Below, piece after piece: positions 34,772-46,851 of a DNA stretch of 64,000 nt. Each line of letters opens with the position of its first letter. The stretch's first letter is position 1. The stretch comes from Ophioceras dolichostomum (lineage: Eukaryota; Ascomycota; Sordariomycetes; Magnaporthales; Ophioceraceae). A model generated the notes under the pieces. The model saw only the letters and a program-made list of their open reading frames with translations, ran no database searches and was not told the origin of the DNA. The translations under genes and the position numbers were made by a program. The stretch is from the NCBI GenBank assembly GCA_003049485.1, contig PYST01000072.1, forward strand, positions 1 through 64,000, given 5' to 3'.

Positions 34772-34989
34772 CCAGGTTCAACTTATGGGTGGTGGAAAAT
34801 GGCGTGCTCCCTGTGACGGTTGGACACTAGAAGCAGGAAAAAAAAATCTCGACCACCAAGCTCCATTATTTCTCTGACTCTAAATTTTTTCAGGTCCTAG
34901 ACACCTTTCCCATTCGTTAGAGGTCTGGTCATTCCTGTTTGCCTCCGAAAGCCGGCGCCGGGAAAAAATAAACCTTGCTGAACACTCAA

Positions 34990-34996
34990 TGACTCA
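34990..34996. promoter_or_regulatory. Gcn4/CPC1-type site (TGACTCA) before ser3
   Basis: Perfect general amino-acid-control heptamer, 178 bases upstream of the start codon of a serine-biosynthesis gene. Position and target class fit CPC1/Gcn4 regulation; binding is inferred. Confidence 0.55.
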
Positions 34997-35174
34997 ACCC
35001 CGCCATTCAGCGCAACGGTCTTACAGCCCAAGACCCCACTAACACAGATCACGGTCTTCAGAACCACATCTAGGAGTCGAGACCAACTTCAAGAGCGTTC
35101 GATTTGTTCGACTCGAAGCAGGCCTCGACCTCTCAGCAGCTTTTCCATTCTCTCATCCTAAGTTGCCTTCTGCC

Positions 35175-36980
35175 ATGGCCCAGCCCCAAGATATCATGCT
35201 GCCCCCAGGCAGGGGCTTGCTGTACAATGTTGCAGTCTCGACCTCACCAACAGCCACATTCCACTCGCCGCCTCCGTCTAGCATCGGAACGAGCGGAAGG
35301 AGAGCCACGGCAAAAGTGCTGAAGCCCTTTAACACAACCGACATCAAGATCCTCCTCCTGGAGAACGTGAACCAGAGCGGGAAGGACATCTTGACGGCTC
35401 AAGGCTACCAGGTGGAGGCCTTGAAGACCTCCCTTCCTGAGGACCAGCTCATCGAGAAGATCAGGTGAGTGCTCGAGGTCAACCTGTCTTCACCAGGGCC
35501 TATGATGCAACGTCCTGTAATGTCCTTTGTATTGTATCTTCGACGGCGGCATCTGCTTTGCACATTACAATACGTCGTATAGCATTCGACATTGGATCAC
35601 GTTACATCGTAGTCATGGCGACCGTCTCGCTTCTAAGGAATTCACTCACATGCGCCTATGCAAAGAACATAATACTAACAACTCATCAAGGGATGTGCAT
35701 GTCATCGGTATCCGGTCCAAGACCCGGCTGTCGGAGAAGGTGTTGCGTGAGGCTAAGAACCTCCTCGTGATCGGGTGCTTCTGCATCGGCACCAACCAGG
35801 TGGACCTGGAGTACGCGGCGCGGCACGGCGTGGCCGTGTTCAACTCGCCGTTCGCTAACTCGCGCAGCGTGGCCGAGCTGGTCATCGCCGAGATCATCAC
35901 GCTCGCGCGCCAGCTGGGCGACCGGTCCAACGAGATGCACCGCGGCACGTGGAACAAGGTCAGCAGCAAGTGCTGGGAGATCCGCGGCAAGACGCTCGGC
36001 ATTGTCGGGTACGGCCACATCGGGTCGCAGCTGTCGGTGCTGGCCGAGGCCATGGGCATGTCGGTCATCTACTACGACATCGTCACGCTCATGGCCATCG
36101 GCAAGGCGCGCCAGGTGGCCACGCTGCAGGAGCTGCTGAACGAGTCCGACTTCGTGACGCTGCACGTCCCCGCCACACCCGAGACCAAGAACATGATCTC
36201 CTCGGCGCAGCTGGACCAGATGAAGACGGGCGCGTACCTGATCAACGCCAGCCGCGGCACCGTGGTCGACATCCCGGCCTTGATCAACGCCATGCGCAGC
36301 GGTAAGATCGCCGGCGCCGCCCTCGACGTCTTTCCCAACGAGCCGGCGGCCAACGGCGACTACTTCAACGCCTCGCTCAACACCTGGGGCGACCAGCTGC
36401 GCAGCCTGAGCAACATCATCCTCACGCCGCACATCGGCGGCAGCACCGAGGAGGCCCAGCGCGCTATCGGCGCCGAGGTCGCCGACGCTCTCGTCCGCTA
36501 CATCAACTCGGGCGTCACCCTCGGCAGCGTCAACATGCCCGAGACGAACCTGCGGTCGCTGACGCTGGAGGAGCCCGACCATGCCCGTGTCATCTTCATT
36601 CATCACAACATCCCTGGTGTGCTGCGCAAAGGTAAAATCTTCTTTCCCTCCCATCCCCTCCTCCATCATCCCTCCTCCTATCCCTTATTTGGCATGGCGT
36701 GTTTGGTATGCTGACGCCGGCGAACCTTAAAAATGTACAGTCAACGAGATTCTCAGCGACCACAATGTCGACAAGCAGATCAGTGATAGCAAGGATGACG
36801 TCGCTTACCTGATGGCGGATGTTAGCAACATTCACGAGGGCGATATCAAGGAGATTTATGGGGCGCTGGAGGCTCTTAGCTGTAAGTTCCTTGCTCCCTC
36901 TCTCCTCATCTTTCCCTGGTAAACCTTCATGACTAACATATATCCCTATAGCGCGTATTATGACACGCATCCTGTTCTAG
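35175..36980 (+). CDS. ser3: D-3-phosphoglycerate dehydrogenase
   Basis: First step of serine biosynthesis: oxidises 3-phosphoglycerate to 3-phosphohydroxypyruvate with NAD+. Exons 35175-35464, 35691-36631, 36741-36881 and 36952-36980 total 1401 nt, 466 residues. A 50-residue leader precedes the catalytic domain (DIKILLLENVNQSG). The NAD-binding glycine motif is GYGHIG (203-208), with the following acidic residue in YYDIV. The catalytic pair is represented by Glu in DVFPNEP and His344 in TPHIGGST. The C-terminal ACT domain runs from ARVIFIHHNIPGVL through NHE-like VNEILSDHNVDK to the end, as in yeast Ser3/Ser33, and probably mediates serine feedback. The last exon holds only ten codons (ending RIMTRILF). 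A perfect TGACTCA lies 178 bases upstream. Confidence 0.95.
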
Positions 36981-39657
36981 GCGCACAAGAGAGGATGGGG
37001 AGGGAATAAGGGGCGATGTCGATTTCTCTTTCTTTCTTTTTTTCCCCCCTTGTTCTTCTAGGGCCAACCCCCTATATTCAACATTGCAGCATATGGGCAT
37101 TGCGGAGCAAATTTGGGCAGGCGGATATGGGATCATGAAATGCGTTCAACACACGCAAAAAAAAGAAGCGCTGTTCCGGAGATGATCTTTTATGCGTAAA
37201 AGTTAGGGAAGGGGGGTCAATGTCTTGCTGGTCTGAGGGCAAATACAGGAGTTCCTCGAAATCAGAAAAAAGAGAAGTATACGGGATGTTCTCATCGGAA
37301 ATATCTACAATAGAAGGAAGAATCGAGGCTGAACAAGATACGCGTTTTTGGTCTGGACAACGACACGCACCCGAACTCCTCAGGAGAATATTCCACGACG
37401 ATCATCCTCTCCTCACGTCCTTCCGAGATGGGTCGACACCGCTCGGGCGCGGAACGGACCCAAAGGTGGTGGAGATTCGCCCGAACAGGCGATCTGCTTC
37501 AGGGGCGCACGACACCAACGATCCAGCACTGATGAGCAGGGTACGCAGTGCGAGCAGGAAGCCTGGCGCGATTTTTTGTGTTGTTTACTCTCCGATACGG
37601 GAAATTGCAAGGAACTCCTCCATCAGAAAGATGGTCTGTGTCTGCTCGTCTGTCTACCGACAAGCAGGATGCAGAAAACGCGCCGGGGATCGCGTGTCTC
37701 TGATGCCTCTCTGATGATACAAACAGCCAGGGCTGCTGAACCAAACGGACAAGGTTGGGCTTGTCTTACTGTAGAGTGCCGAGCCTGAAGGCTTTGGGCA
37801 TGACTTGCCCGGAGCATCGCAATGTTGAGCTTCAATGCCTTCCCCCATTCCATATATATGGGGAGTAACATAACCACCTCCTCTCGGCATTTTGGGGAAC
37901 ATTTCGAGACCGCTAGAAGGACCCCCATATTTCTCGAAAGCCACGGTCCCTTTCCCCGGGATGAGAAAATGTCTGGTTGCAGTGGACGGTGCGAAGAGCC
38001 ATCGTTATAGGGGGCCTAGGTCCACTATATGTCAGAGTCCGGTTGGAATGTTTCGAGTGTTCTGCCACGGACGCGCTGCCGAGCGGTGTTAAGTCGGTGC
38101 ATCGAACGATGCCGTCACTGTTCACTGAACGACGCATCTCACTCTTTTTTGAGATGAGCGGAGCCAAGCTGCATAAGTGCATGTATTTCCGTACCTGCAC
38201 TGTACCACCATATGCAGTTATCTTTCGTTGGGAACAAAAGAAGAGGACGGCAGACGGGAACAGAAAAAAAACAGATGCATTCCTACCGAAAGTAGCGAAT
38301 GACAGCATTGGGACGGACGGGAGCGGGAAGTCGAGAAAACGGTTTAGCGCAAACAGGGCGCCACGCACCTCCGGCCCCCTGCAGAAATTCTGGAGACAGT
38401 CTGCAACCTTCTTGAAGAGCGTCCTTGGCTTCCACCAGCTGGCCAGTGTCAGCCGCCGCAGTGCTTCTTGTTTGTCCAGCAGGACGAGAAAACAGAAGAA
38501 TCAGAAAACACAGGATGACCAAAACGCGTGAGGTTGGTTACAGTTTCGCAACAGCATGTGGCTTTTTCCTTTTCCTCCATCTCGTCAGCCCCCCAAGGAG
38601 TGAGCCAGCTGAATCCAGCCGGGCTTGAGCCCAGTCCAACCAAGCCGCTGCAAGCTGGTGCCAAGTGATGATGATCGTTGATTGCTTGAAGAACAACACC
38701 ACACAGTGAAGAAACAACCTGCAGGCTGCTGTTGCATGTGCAAAAGGCAAAAAAAAAGTGCCGTACGTGCGCGACGCGTGCTAAACTCCTTCGGGGAATG
38801 AACGGTGACAAGGGCAAAAAAAGGAGACGCTGCTTCAAGTTTTTTTGTGCTGTCACCTTATAGCTTGATACGGCCTCCTGCAAACCCCTGCCTGTTGCGC
38901 TATCAGTCTAGCAGCCGCGCCGTTTTATCGGGACATCACCCAAGCAATCGGGGTTTACTGGGCATCGGGATCGATTCAACCTTTTTTTTGTTCCAGGTCC
39001 AGTCCAGTCCGATCCGTCCACCCTTCCACACACATCAAGCCCCCTTTCGAAAGGACGGGCTCTCTCTCCAATTGAAGACGACCTTCTCCAACACCATCAC
39101 TGAACCTCTAAGCGCGTGTCACACACCGTTGGCTTAGAGGCACGGGGGGAACCAGTCAGTTATCACTGTGCTGTGTCCACTACGGCTGTTGCTCATCACT
39201 GGGCCAGACTTGACGAACGCATTTTGGTTGCCATTTCTGGACTTCTTTTTTTCAGCAGCATATTATTCTTTTGCTTCGTTTCCCCTCTGATTTTTTTTCT
39301 TCCAGTTGTTTCTTTTCCCCTCTTTATTTTTAATTAGACGAATGTCTGTTGCCGAAGCGCCTTCCCGCTCCCGCTGTTGACCCCAGTGTCTGGCTTTCTC
39401 TCCGCGTCCGCCGCGCACGCCCTCCTTCCTCCTCCGGACTTCTCCCTCCCTTTGTGCATCCGAAATCGACGCGCACCGCATCGACCGGCGACACCGCTCA
39501 TTCGTTTGACTCGGATACCGCCCGACGCACCAAATCATCAGGCACACACCCGCAATCCACCGATTTGCTGCTGCTTCTGCTGCTGCTCGCTCGGCCGCTT
39601 CACGAGTAGCACCCTGAGCCTGAGCGACCGCCGCGGTCGCTCTATCCGTCGCCCATC
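36981..39657. other. Largest gene-free spacer (ser3 to myo2)
   Basis: 2.7 kb with no frame I can assign. Open frames at 37220-37788 (plus) and 37623-37944 (minus) show no domain, signal peptide or splice-supported continuation. The right 600 bases are pyrimidine-rich with T runs, consistent with a myosin promoter and long 5' leader. Expression data could still reveal a lineage-specific small gene or a non-coding RNA. Confidence 0.45.
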
Positions 39658-42600
39658 ATGGCGGAAACATATGACGTCGGCACAAGGGCGTGGCAGCCCG
39701 ATGCCGGCGAGGGCTGGGTTGCTTCGGAGGTTGTCCAGAAGAAGGTCGATGGCTCAAAAGCTGTCCTCACCTTCAAGCTTGAGAATGGGGAGGTATGTTG
39801 GCGTTCAACTCTGCTACCCGGTTCCTCCAGCTGGCCGATTCCCCAGTCCATACGATGCTTCTCCAAGGCCGTGCCGAAAAGGAGACCATGACAGCCCAGT
39901 TCTCTAACTCTGCCACCTATGCTTTCTATCCAGACCAGGGTCGTCGAGGTCTCACTTGAGGCTCTCCACAGCGGCAACGACTCGTCATTACCTCCTTTGA
40001 TGAACCCGACTATGCTAGAAGCCAGCGATGACCTCACAAACCTCTCACATCTCAACGAGCCAGCCGGTATGCGGCCCACTCCCCATGCTGCTACCCCTAT
40101 GCCTTCGTCGCACCTCGAGCTCAGCTTTCCGATACTAACAGCAGGCCCCACGGCTTCACTCTCCAGTTCTCCAAGCTATCCGACTCCGATACCTCCAGAA
40201 AGAGATCTACACATACTCGGGTATAGTGCTTATAGCTACAAATCCCTTCGCCCGCGTCGACTCCCTGTACGTGCCCGGCATGGTGCAGGTCTACGCCGGC
40301 AAGCAGAGGGCGACACAAGCACCCCATCTCTTCGCTATTGCCGAGGAGGCCATGATGGACATGCTGCGGGACTCGAAGAACCAGACGATCGTGGTGTCGG
40401 GAGAATCAGGTGCCGGGAAGACCGTGAGTGCTAAGTACATCATGCGGTACTTCGCGACGAGGGAACCACCACAGAGCCAGGCCAAAGGTGCGAGGCCCAA
40501 GAAGGCCGAAGCGATGAGCAAGACGGAGGAACAAATCTTGGCCACGAACCCGATCATGGAGGCCTTCGGAAACGCCAAGACAACGCGCAACGACAACTCC
40601 TCACGGTTCGGCAAGTATATCGAGATCATGTTCGACAAGCAGACCAACATCATCGGCGCCAAGATCCGCACGTACCTGCTGGAACGATCCCGTCTGGTGT
40701 TCCAACCCCTCAAGGAACGCAACTACCACATTTTCTACCAGCTCATCGCCGGTGTGACCGACCAGCAGCGGCAGGCACTCAGCCTCATGCCAGTCGAGCA
40801 GTTTGAGTACCTCAACCAGGGCAACACCCCGACCATCGATGGCGTTGATGACAAGGCCGAATTCCAGGCGACACGCAACTCGCTAAAGACAATCGGTGTG
40901 ACGGACGCCCAACAGGAGGACATCTTCCGCCTGCTCGCCGGTCTGCTACACCTGGGCAATGTGAATATCGGGGCGTCGCGGTCAGAAAGCACTTTATCTG
41001 CGACGGAGCCGGCTCTAGAGAAGGCGTGTAGCATCCTGGGGATCAACGCGCCCGAGTTTGCCAAGTGGATTGTCAAGAAGCAGTTGATCACTAGAGGTGA
41101 GAAGATTACATCCAACTTGACACAGGCGCAGGCCACTGTGGTGCGAGATTCGGTGGCCAAGTTCATCTACTCCAGCCTATTCGACTGGCTGGTGGACATC
41201 ATCAACCGAAGCCTGGCTACGGAGGAGGTGCTTAATCGGGTTAGCTCTTTCATTGGTGTTCTGGATATCTACGGTTTTGAGCACTTCGCCAAGAATTCGT
41301 TCGAGCAGTTCTGCATCAACTACGCCAACGAAAAGCTGCAACAGGAGTTCAACCAGCACGTCTTCAAGCTCGAGCAGGAGGAGTACCTTCGGGAGCAGAT
41401 CGACTGGACCTTCATCGACTTCTCGGACAACCAGCCCTGTATCGATCTGATCGAGGGCAAGCTGGGTATCCTGTCCCTCCTGGACGAGGAATCACGCTTA
41501 CCCATGGGCTCCGACGAGCAGTTCGTGACGAAGCTTCACCACCACTACGCCGGCGACAAGCACGAATTCTACAAGAAGCCGCGTTTCGGCAAGTCAGCCT
41601 TCACGGTGTGCCACTACGCCATCGACGTCACGTACGAATCAGAGGGCTTTATCGAGAAGAACCGCGACACCGTGCCAGACGAGCACATGGCCGTGCTGCG
41701 CTCATCCCGCAACCCCTTCCTAGGGCAGGTTCTCGCGGCCGCGTCGGCGGTGCGCGAGAAGGACCTGGCGGCAGCCTCGACAACCGCCGTGAAGCCGGCG
41801 GCTGGGCGCAAGATCGGCGTCTCAGTCAACCGCAAGCCAACACTAGGAGGTATATTCCGGTCGTCGCTGATCGAGCTGATGCACACGATCAACAACACCG
41901 ATGTCCACTATATCCGTTGTATCAAGCCGAACGAGGCCAAGGAGGCGTGGAAGTTCGAGGGCCCAATGGTGCTCAGCCAACTGCGGGCCTGCGGTGTTCT
42001 GGAGACGGTACGAATCAGCTGTGCGGGTTACCCGACCCGGTGGACGTACGAGGAGTTCGCACTCCGGTACTACATGCTGGTACCTTCGGCCCAGTGGACG
42101 TCAGATATCAGGCCGATGGCCAACGCGATCCTGATGCGGGCACTGGGTGGCAGCTCCGGCAAGGGCGTAGACAAATACCAGCTTGGTCTGACCAAGATCT
42201 TCTTCCGCGCGGGCATGCTGGCCTTCCTGGAGAACCTCCGCACGAACCGGCTGAACGAGTGCGCCATCATGATCCAAAAGAACCTGCGCGCCAAGTACTA
42301 CAGGCGGCGCTACCTCATGGCGCGCGAGTCGATTATACGGTCACAGGCCGCGATCCGCGGGTTCCGGGTGCGCAAGCAGGCCCAGGAGCTGCGGGTTATC
42401 AAGGCGGCGACGACGATCCAGCGTGTCTGGCGCGGCCAGAAGCAACGCAAGGAGTTCCTGCGCATCAGGGCCGACGTGGTGGCTGCGCAGGCCGCCATGA
42501 AGGGCTACCTTCGCCGCAAGCAGATCATGGAGGAGCGTGTGGGCAACGCCGCGGTGCTCATCCAGCGTGTGTGGCGGTCACGGAGGCAGCTGCGGTCGTG

Positions 42601-44932
42601 GAGGCAGTACCGGCACAAGGTGGTGCTCATCCAGAGCCTGTGGCGCGGCCGGACGGCAAGGCGCGAGTACAAGAAGATTCGCGAGGAGGCGCGCGATCTC
42701 AAGCAGATCTCGTACAAGCTGGAGAACAAGGTGGTGGAGCTGACGCAGTCGTTGGGCACGATGAAGGCGCAGAACAAGGACTTGCGCAGCCAGGTGGAGA
42801 ACTACGAGAACCAGATCAAGTCGTGGAAGAGCAGGCACAACGCGCTCGAGGTCCGCACCAAGGAGCTGCAGAGCGAGGCCAACCAGGCCGGTATCGCGGC
42901 GGCCAAGCTCGAGGCGCTGGAGCAGGACTTCCGCAAGCTGCAGCAGAGCTTCGACGAGTCTGCTGCCAACGCCAAGCGCATGCAGCAGGCCGAGATCGAA
43001 CTCAAGGACTCGCTTCGTGCCACGAGCTCCGAGCTGGAGGCGGCCCGGCGCGAGGTTGATCTGTCCGAGGCCGACAAGAACAACCTGCGCCAGCAGCTGG
43101 CCGAGCTCACCGAGGCCCTGGAGATTGCCAGGAGGAGCGCGCCTGTCAACGGCGCCGGCGAGCCTATCATGGCCAACGGCAACGGCATCGGCCCTGGCAA
43201 CCTCGCCCCTGCCGCTACCGGCCTCATCAACCTGGTGTCGTCCAAGAAGCCCAAGCGTCGCAGCGCTGGCGCCGAGCCCCGCGAGATAGACCGGTACAGC
43301 ATGGCCTACAACCCGCGGCCCGTGTCCATGGCGGTCACGGGTGCCGGTCGGCAGAACCTGTCGGCCCTGTCCGGCTCTACCTTCGCGCCAGGCACAGACA
43401 ACATCGAGATGGAGCTCGAGTCGCTGCTTGCCGACGAGGACGGCCTCAACGAGGAGGTCACCGTCGGTCTCATCCGCAACCTCAAGATCCCGTCGCCCAA
43501 CACGAACCCGCCGCCCTCGGACAAGGAGGTGCTCTTCCCGTCGTACCTGATCAACCTGGTGACGTCGGAGATGTGGAACAATGGCTTCGTCAAGGAGTCG
43601 GAGCGCTTCCTGGCCAACGTGATGCAGTCCATCCAGCAGGAGGTGATGCAGCACGACGGTGAGGAGGCCATCAACCCCGGCGCCTTCTGGCTGTCCAATG
43701 TGCATGAGATGCTGTCCTTCGTGTTCCTCGCTGAGGACTGGTACGAGGCTCAGAAGACGGACAACTACGAGTACGACCGTCTTCTCGAGATCGTGAAGCA
43801 CGACCTGGAGAGCCTCGAGTTCAACATCTACCACACCTGGATGAAGGTGTTGAAGAAGAAGCTGCAGAAGATGATCATCCCGGCCATCATCGAGTCGCAG
43901 TCGCTGCCCGGCTTCGTTACTAACGAGAACAACCGGTTCCTCGGCAAGCTTCTGCAGACCAACTCTTCCCCCGCCTACAGCATGGACAACCTTCTGTCGC
44001 TGCTCAACAGCGTCTTCCGCGCCATGAAGGCCTACTACCTGGAGGACTCCATCATCACCCAGACGGTGACCGAGCTTCTGCGGCTGGTCGGTGTGACGGC
44101 CTTCAACGACCTGCTGATGCGCCGCAACTTCCTGTCGTGGAAGCGCGGCCTGCAGATTAACTACAACATCACTCGCATCGAGGAGTGGTGCAAGAGCCAC
44201 GACATGCCTGAGGGCACTCTGCAGCTCGAGCACTTGATGGTCGGTTCTCTCTTCATCTCATCCTCATCCTAACCCTAGCTACGAAAATCAGACACGCTAA
44301 CCTAACCCCTCCTCCCCGAATACAGCAAGCCACAAAGCTTCTCCAGCTGAAGAAGGCTACCCTGAATGACATAGAGATCATTCAGGACATCTGCTGGATG
44401 TAAGTATCATCATCACCGCCGTCCAGCCTCTAATATCAGACTTACCAGCTCTAATGACACATTCCACCCAACCACAGGCTCTCTCCCAACCAGATCCAGA
44501 AGCTGCTCAACCAGTACCTCGTGGCCGACTACGAGCAGCCCATCAACGGCGAGATCATGAAGGCCGTCGCCTCCCGTGTAACGGAGAAGAGCGACGTGCT
44601 GCTCCTTCAGGCCGTCGACATGGATGACAGTGGCCCATACGAGATTGCTGAGCCCAGAGTCATCACGGCTTTGGAGACTTACACTCCTTCTTGTATGTTC
44701 TTTTTGTCTCCATCTCCCTAAATTCGCATGGTATCTTCTAGCTAACCGTAACATTCTCCTCTACACAGGGCTACAAACCCCCCGCCTCAAGCGCCTCGCC
44801 GAGATAGTGTCGGCCCAGGCCATCGCCCAGCAGGAGAAGCTGGAGATGCAGGACTTTGACGGCCCCAACGACGACGAGACTGAGGTCGACGAGACCATGC
44901 AGCCTCAGCAGGCCATCGGTGCGAGCGCCTAG
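39658..44932 (+). CDS. myo2: Class V myosin heavy chain
   Basis: Processive actin motor carrying secretory vesicles and organelles to hyphal tips. Exons 39658-39792, 39934-40066, 40167-44239, 44326-44399, 44478-44692 and 44769-44932 total 4794 nt, 1597 residues. The SH3-like N-terminus (TRAWQPDAGEGW) precedes the motor with P-loop GESGAGKT (168-175), NDNSSRFGK switch I, the relay region around LDIYGFEHF, and the actin loop HYIRCIKPNE. From about 785 to 920 there are six IQ motifs (for example AIMIQKNLRAKYYRRR), then a coiled coil to about 1080. The C-terminal DIL globular tail begins near WLSNVHEMLSFVFLAEDW (about 1260) and ends QAIGASA. Four short introns cluster at the two ends of the gene, leaving a 4-kb central exon. 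Confidence 0.97.
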
Positions 44933-46851
44933 TGGGCGCCGCCGGGCCTGCCGAGACCGCAGCTGGGCAAGCCGGTGCTGCCGAAGTCGATCGTCTTCGC
45001 GAGGTGGAGCGCTAGAGCTTCTGCGCCATCATGCGGAGGTAGTGGAGGAAGTAGACGAGAGGGAGGAGAGGAGCGGAGAGGGGGAGAAGGGTCGGTGGAC
45101 GGGTTGGCGGTAGCAGCAGCAGCAGCAGTTTTAGATCCGCCAGAGGAAGCCTTAGGCGGAGAAAGGAGGGAAGGGGGCCTACAAACGAGCATACCGTCAA
45201 CCGTTTATGATCGAGGGCCGTCTTGCGGTGATGAACCTCCTTCGTTTCCCTCCTTACCCCCTCCACTTTTATCGGCTGCCCCTCCCACTACTACCACTGA
45301 ATGTGATGGTGGTGGACCTGGCGGACCGCTGTTGGCTAGTATCGTCGACAAGGAGAACGTCAAGCCACCAAGACCTTCACCTCCGCCGCCAGCTCATCTC
45401 ATATAGCTGCTAGCTGCTGTCTGTATTTTGGATGGCCTCTCTTGCTCCTGCTTCCTCGAAGTTTGCTTGTTGTGATGTCACTTCTTTCTTCCTGGGAGGG
45501 ACTGGACTGGATCTTCCATGTCGAGCAATTGTCGTTGTTCTTACCTACCTTACCTTACTAGTTTACTCTGTTGTTTTCGTCTTCTCATGGTGTGGTGCAT
45601 TTGAAAATAGGCTGGCTGGGCTTGTATGGATGGATCAATCTTTTCTTCTTTCCTGTGTACCGCACAAGTAAACACAAAACTACCTGCCCGTGCCTTATGG
45701 TACCTACTACGAAACTACACTTGACCTACCAACTGTCACGTCATACTACCATTTAAACGATTTTTGTTGACTGCTCCCAAGGCGGCGCGTTTCACTTCTC
45801 CCTCCCACGTTGTTCTTTGGCCTTATATCTGTCAGCTATCTGGAGTGTGATCGAAAGAGGAGAGAGAAGAGGGAGAAGAGTGAAGAAGAGGAAGAGAACG
45901 GAGTGTGAGGTGAAAGTTTTGTACTACATGAAAGAGAAATACGAGAAACAAAAAAAATAAAAGAAAGAAAGAGAAAAAGAACGTCTGGCCGAAGGAACGG
46001 TGAGAACGCAACTGGACCAGATTATCACTGCGAGTTCTCACCCATTGGCGCCCCCCGATGGTGCCCTCTCATCAACGACGACGACCCCCGTTTTCGTCCC
46101 AAAAACTATTCCCTTTCTCCATCCCATCACTTTCGCTCTCACGCAGGGCCCGTCTATAGGCATTTGCCTTAAGGACCATGTACCTCAGCATCAGCCCCTA
46201 CGCCCTGGTCTCTTGAGGCGGTAGCCTCTGGGTAAAATTTTTAGTGTAAATCTCAGAGCAAAAAGGTCTTCCGCACAATGGTATGCTTTGCCCCCTTCTG
46301 CTTGTGAGACTTTTTTTTTATATATGAGATTTGTCCGAGTGCCTAGGTAGGTAGATACGTACTCCTTCGAGACACTATCGGTATCATTGAAAACGGCCTC
46401 TTTACTGAATGTCTCGAGAGCTTACAACAAAGACATCATGAGCCTCAAAATTTGGTCCACAGTGCACGCCTCCTTGAGTGTTGCATTGCAAAAGAGGTAA
46501 GTCACGACTCAAATTGTCGAGTCGAGGTATTAGGTTCCATGTTTCCTGCCTTCGATTTTGGCTATGATGTCAACATTCCACACAGCAGTGCACCCACCCC
46601 TCATCGAAAGCAGATGCAGGCGCGACGCTAGGACTCCGTACATCGGCTTGAAACGTTCCCGGCGTGATAGACAGACACTACCTGGCTGCTGTCCTCGATG
46701 TCCATATTTTCATACCCTACGACCGATTCATAATCGGTTTTTGTCAACCGAATGCCTTCTCTATAGCTTACCCTAAAAGCAATAAATCAACCTTTCTTCT
46801 CCAGCATCGTCTCACCTTAGAACAAGAGCTGTATATCAGAAGTGTACAATC
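44933..46851. other. Spacer myo2 to methyltransferase gene
   Basis: myo2 3' region, then the promoter of the next gene. Pro-rich frames at 44975-45406 look like chance in GC-rich sequence. The ATG at 46438 opens a short frame ending in a perfect donor (AG/GTAAGT at 46497) and may be an upstream exon of the methyltransferase gene (see findings). Confidence 0.4.

Larger units (their letters stand above)
33421..35174. promoter_or_regulatory. nap1 3' region and ser3 promoter
   Basis: No supported gene; a minus-strand frame of 93 codons at 34224-34505 has no recognisable domain. A (CTAC)5 microsatellite lies at 34752-34771. A perfect TGACTCA at 34990-34996 precedes the phosphoglycerate dehydrogenase gene. 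Confidence 0.45.

Noticed and set aside
37220..37944. Open frames in the ser3-myo2 spacer
   Set aside because: No domain, signal peptide or consistent splice continuation; left as unassigned spacer.
41608..43059. 483-codon frame +2 within the myosin gene
   Set aside because: Overlapping frame created by third-position GC bias; low-complexity Gly/Arg/Gln content.
42578..44233. 551-codon minus-strand frame opposite the myosin tail
   Set aside because: Antisense of a codon-biased gene; the sense frame is unambiguous class V myosin.
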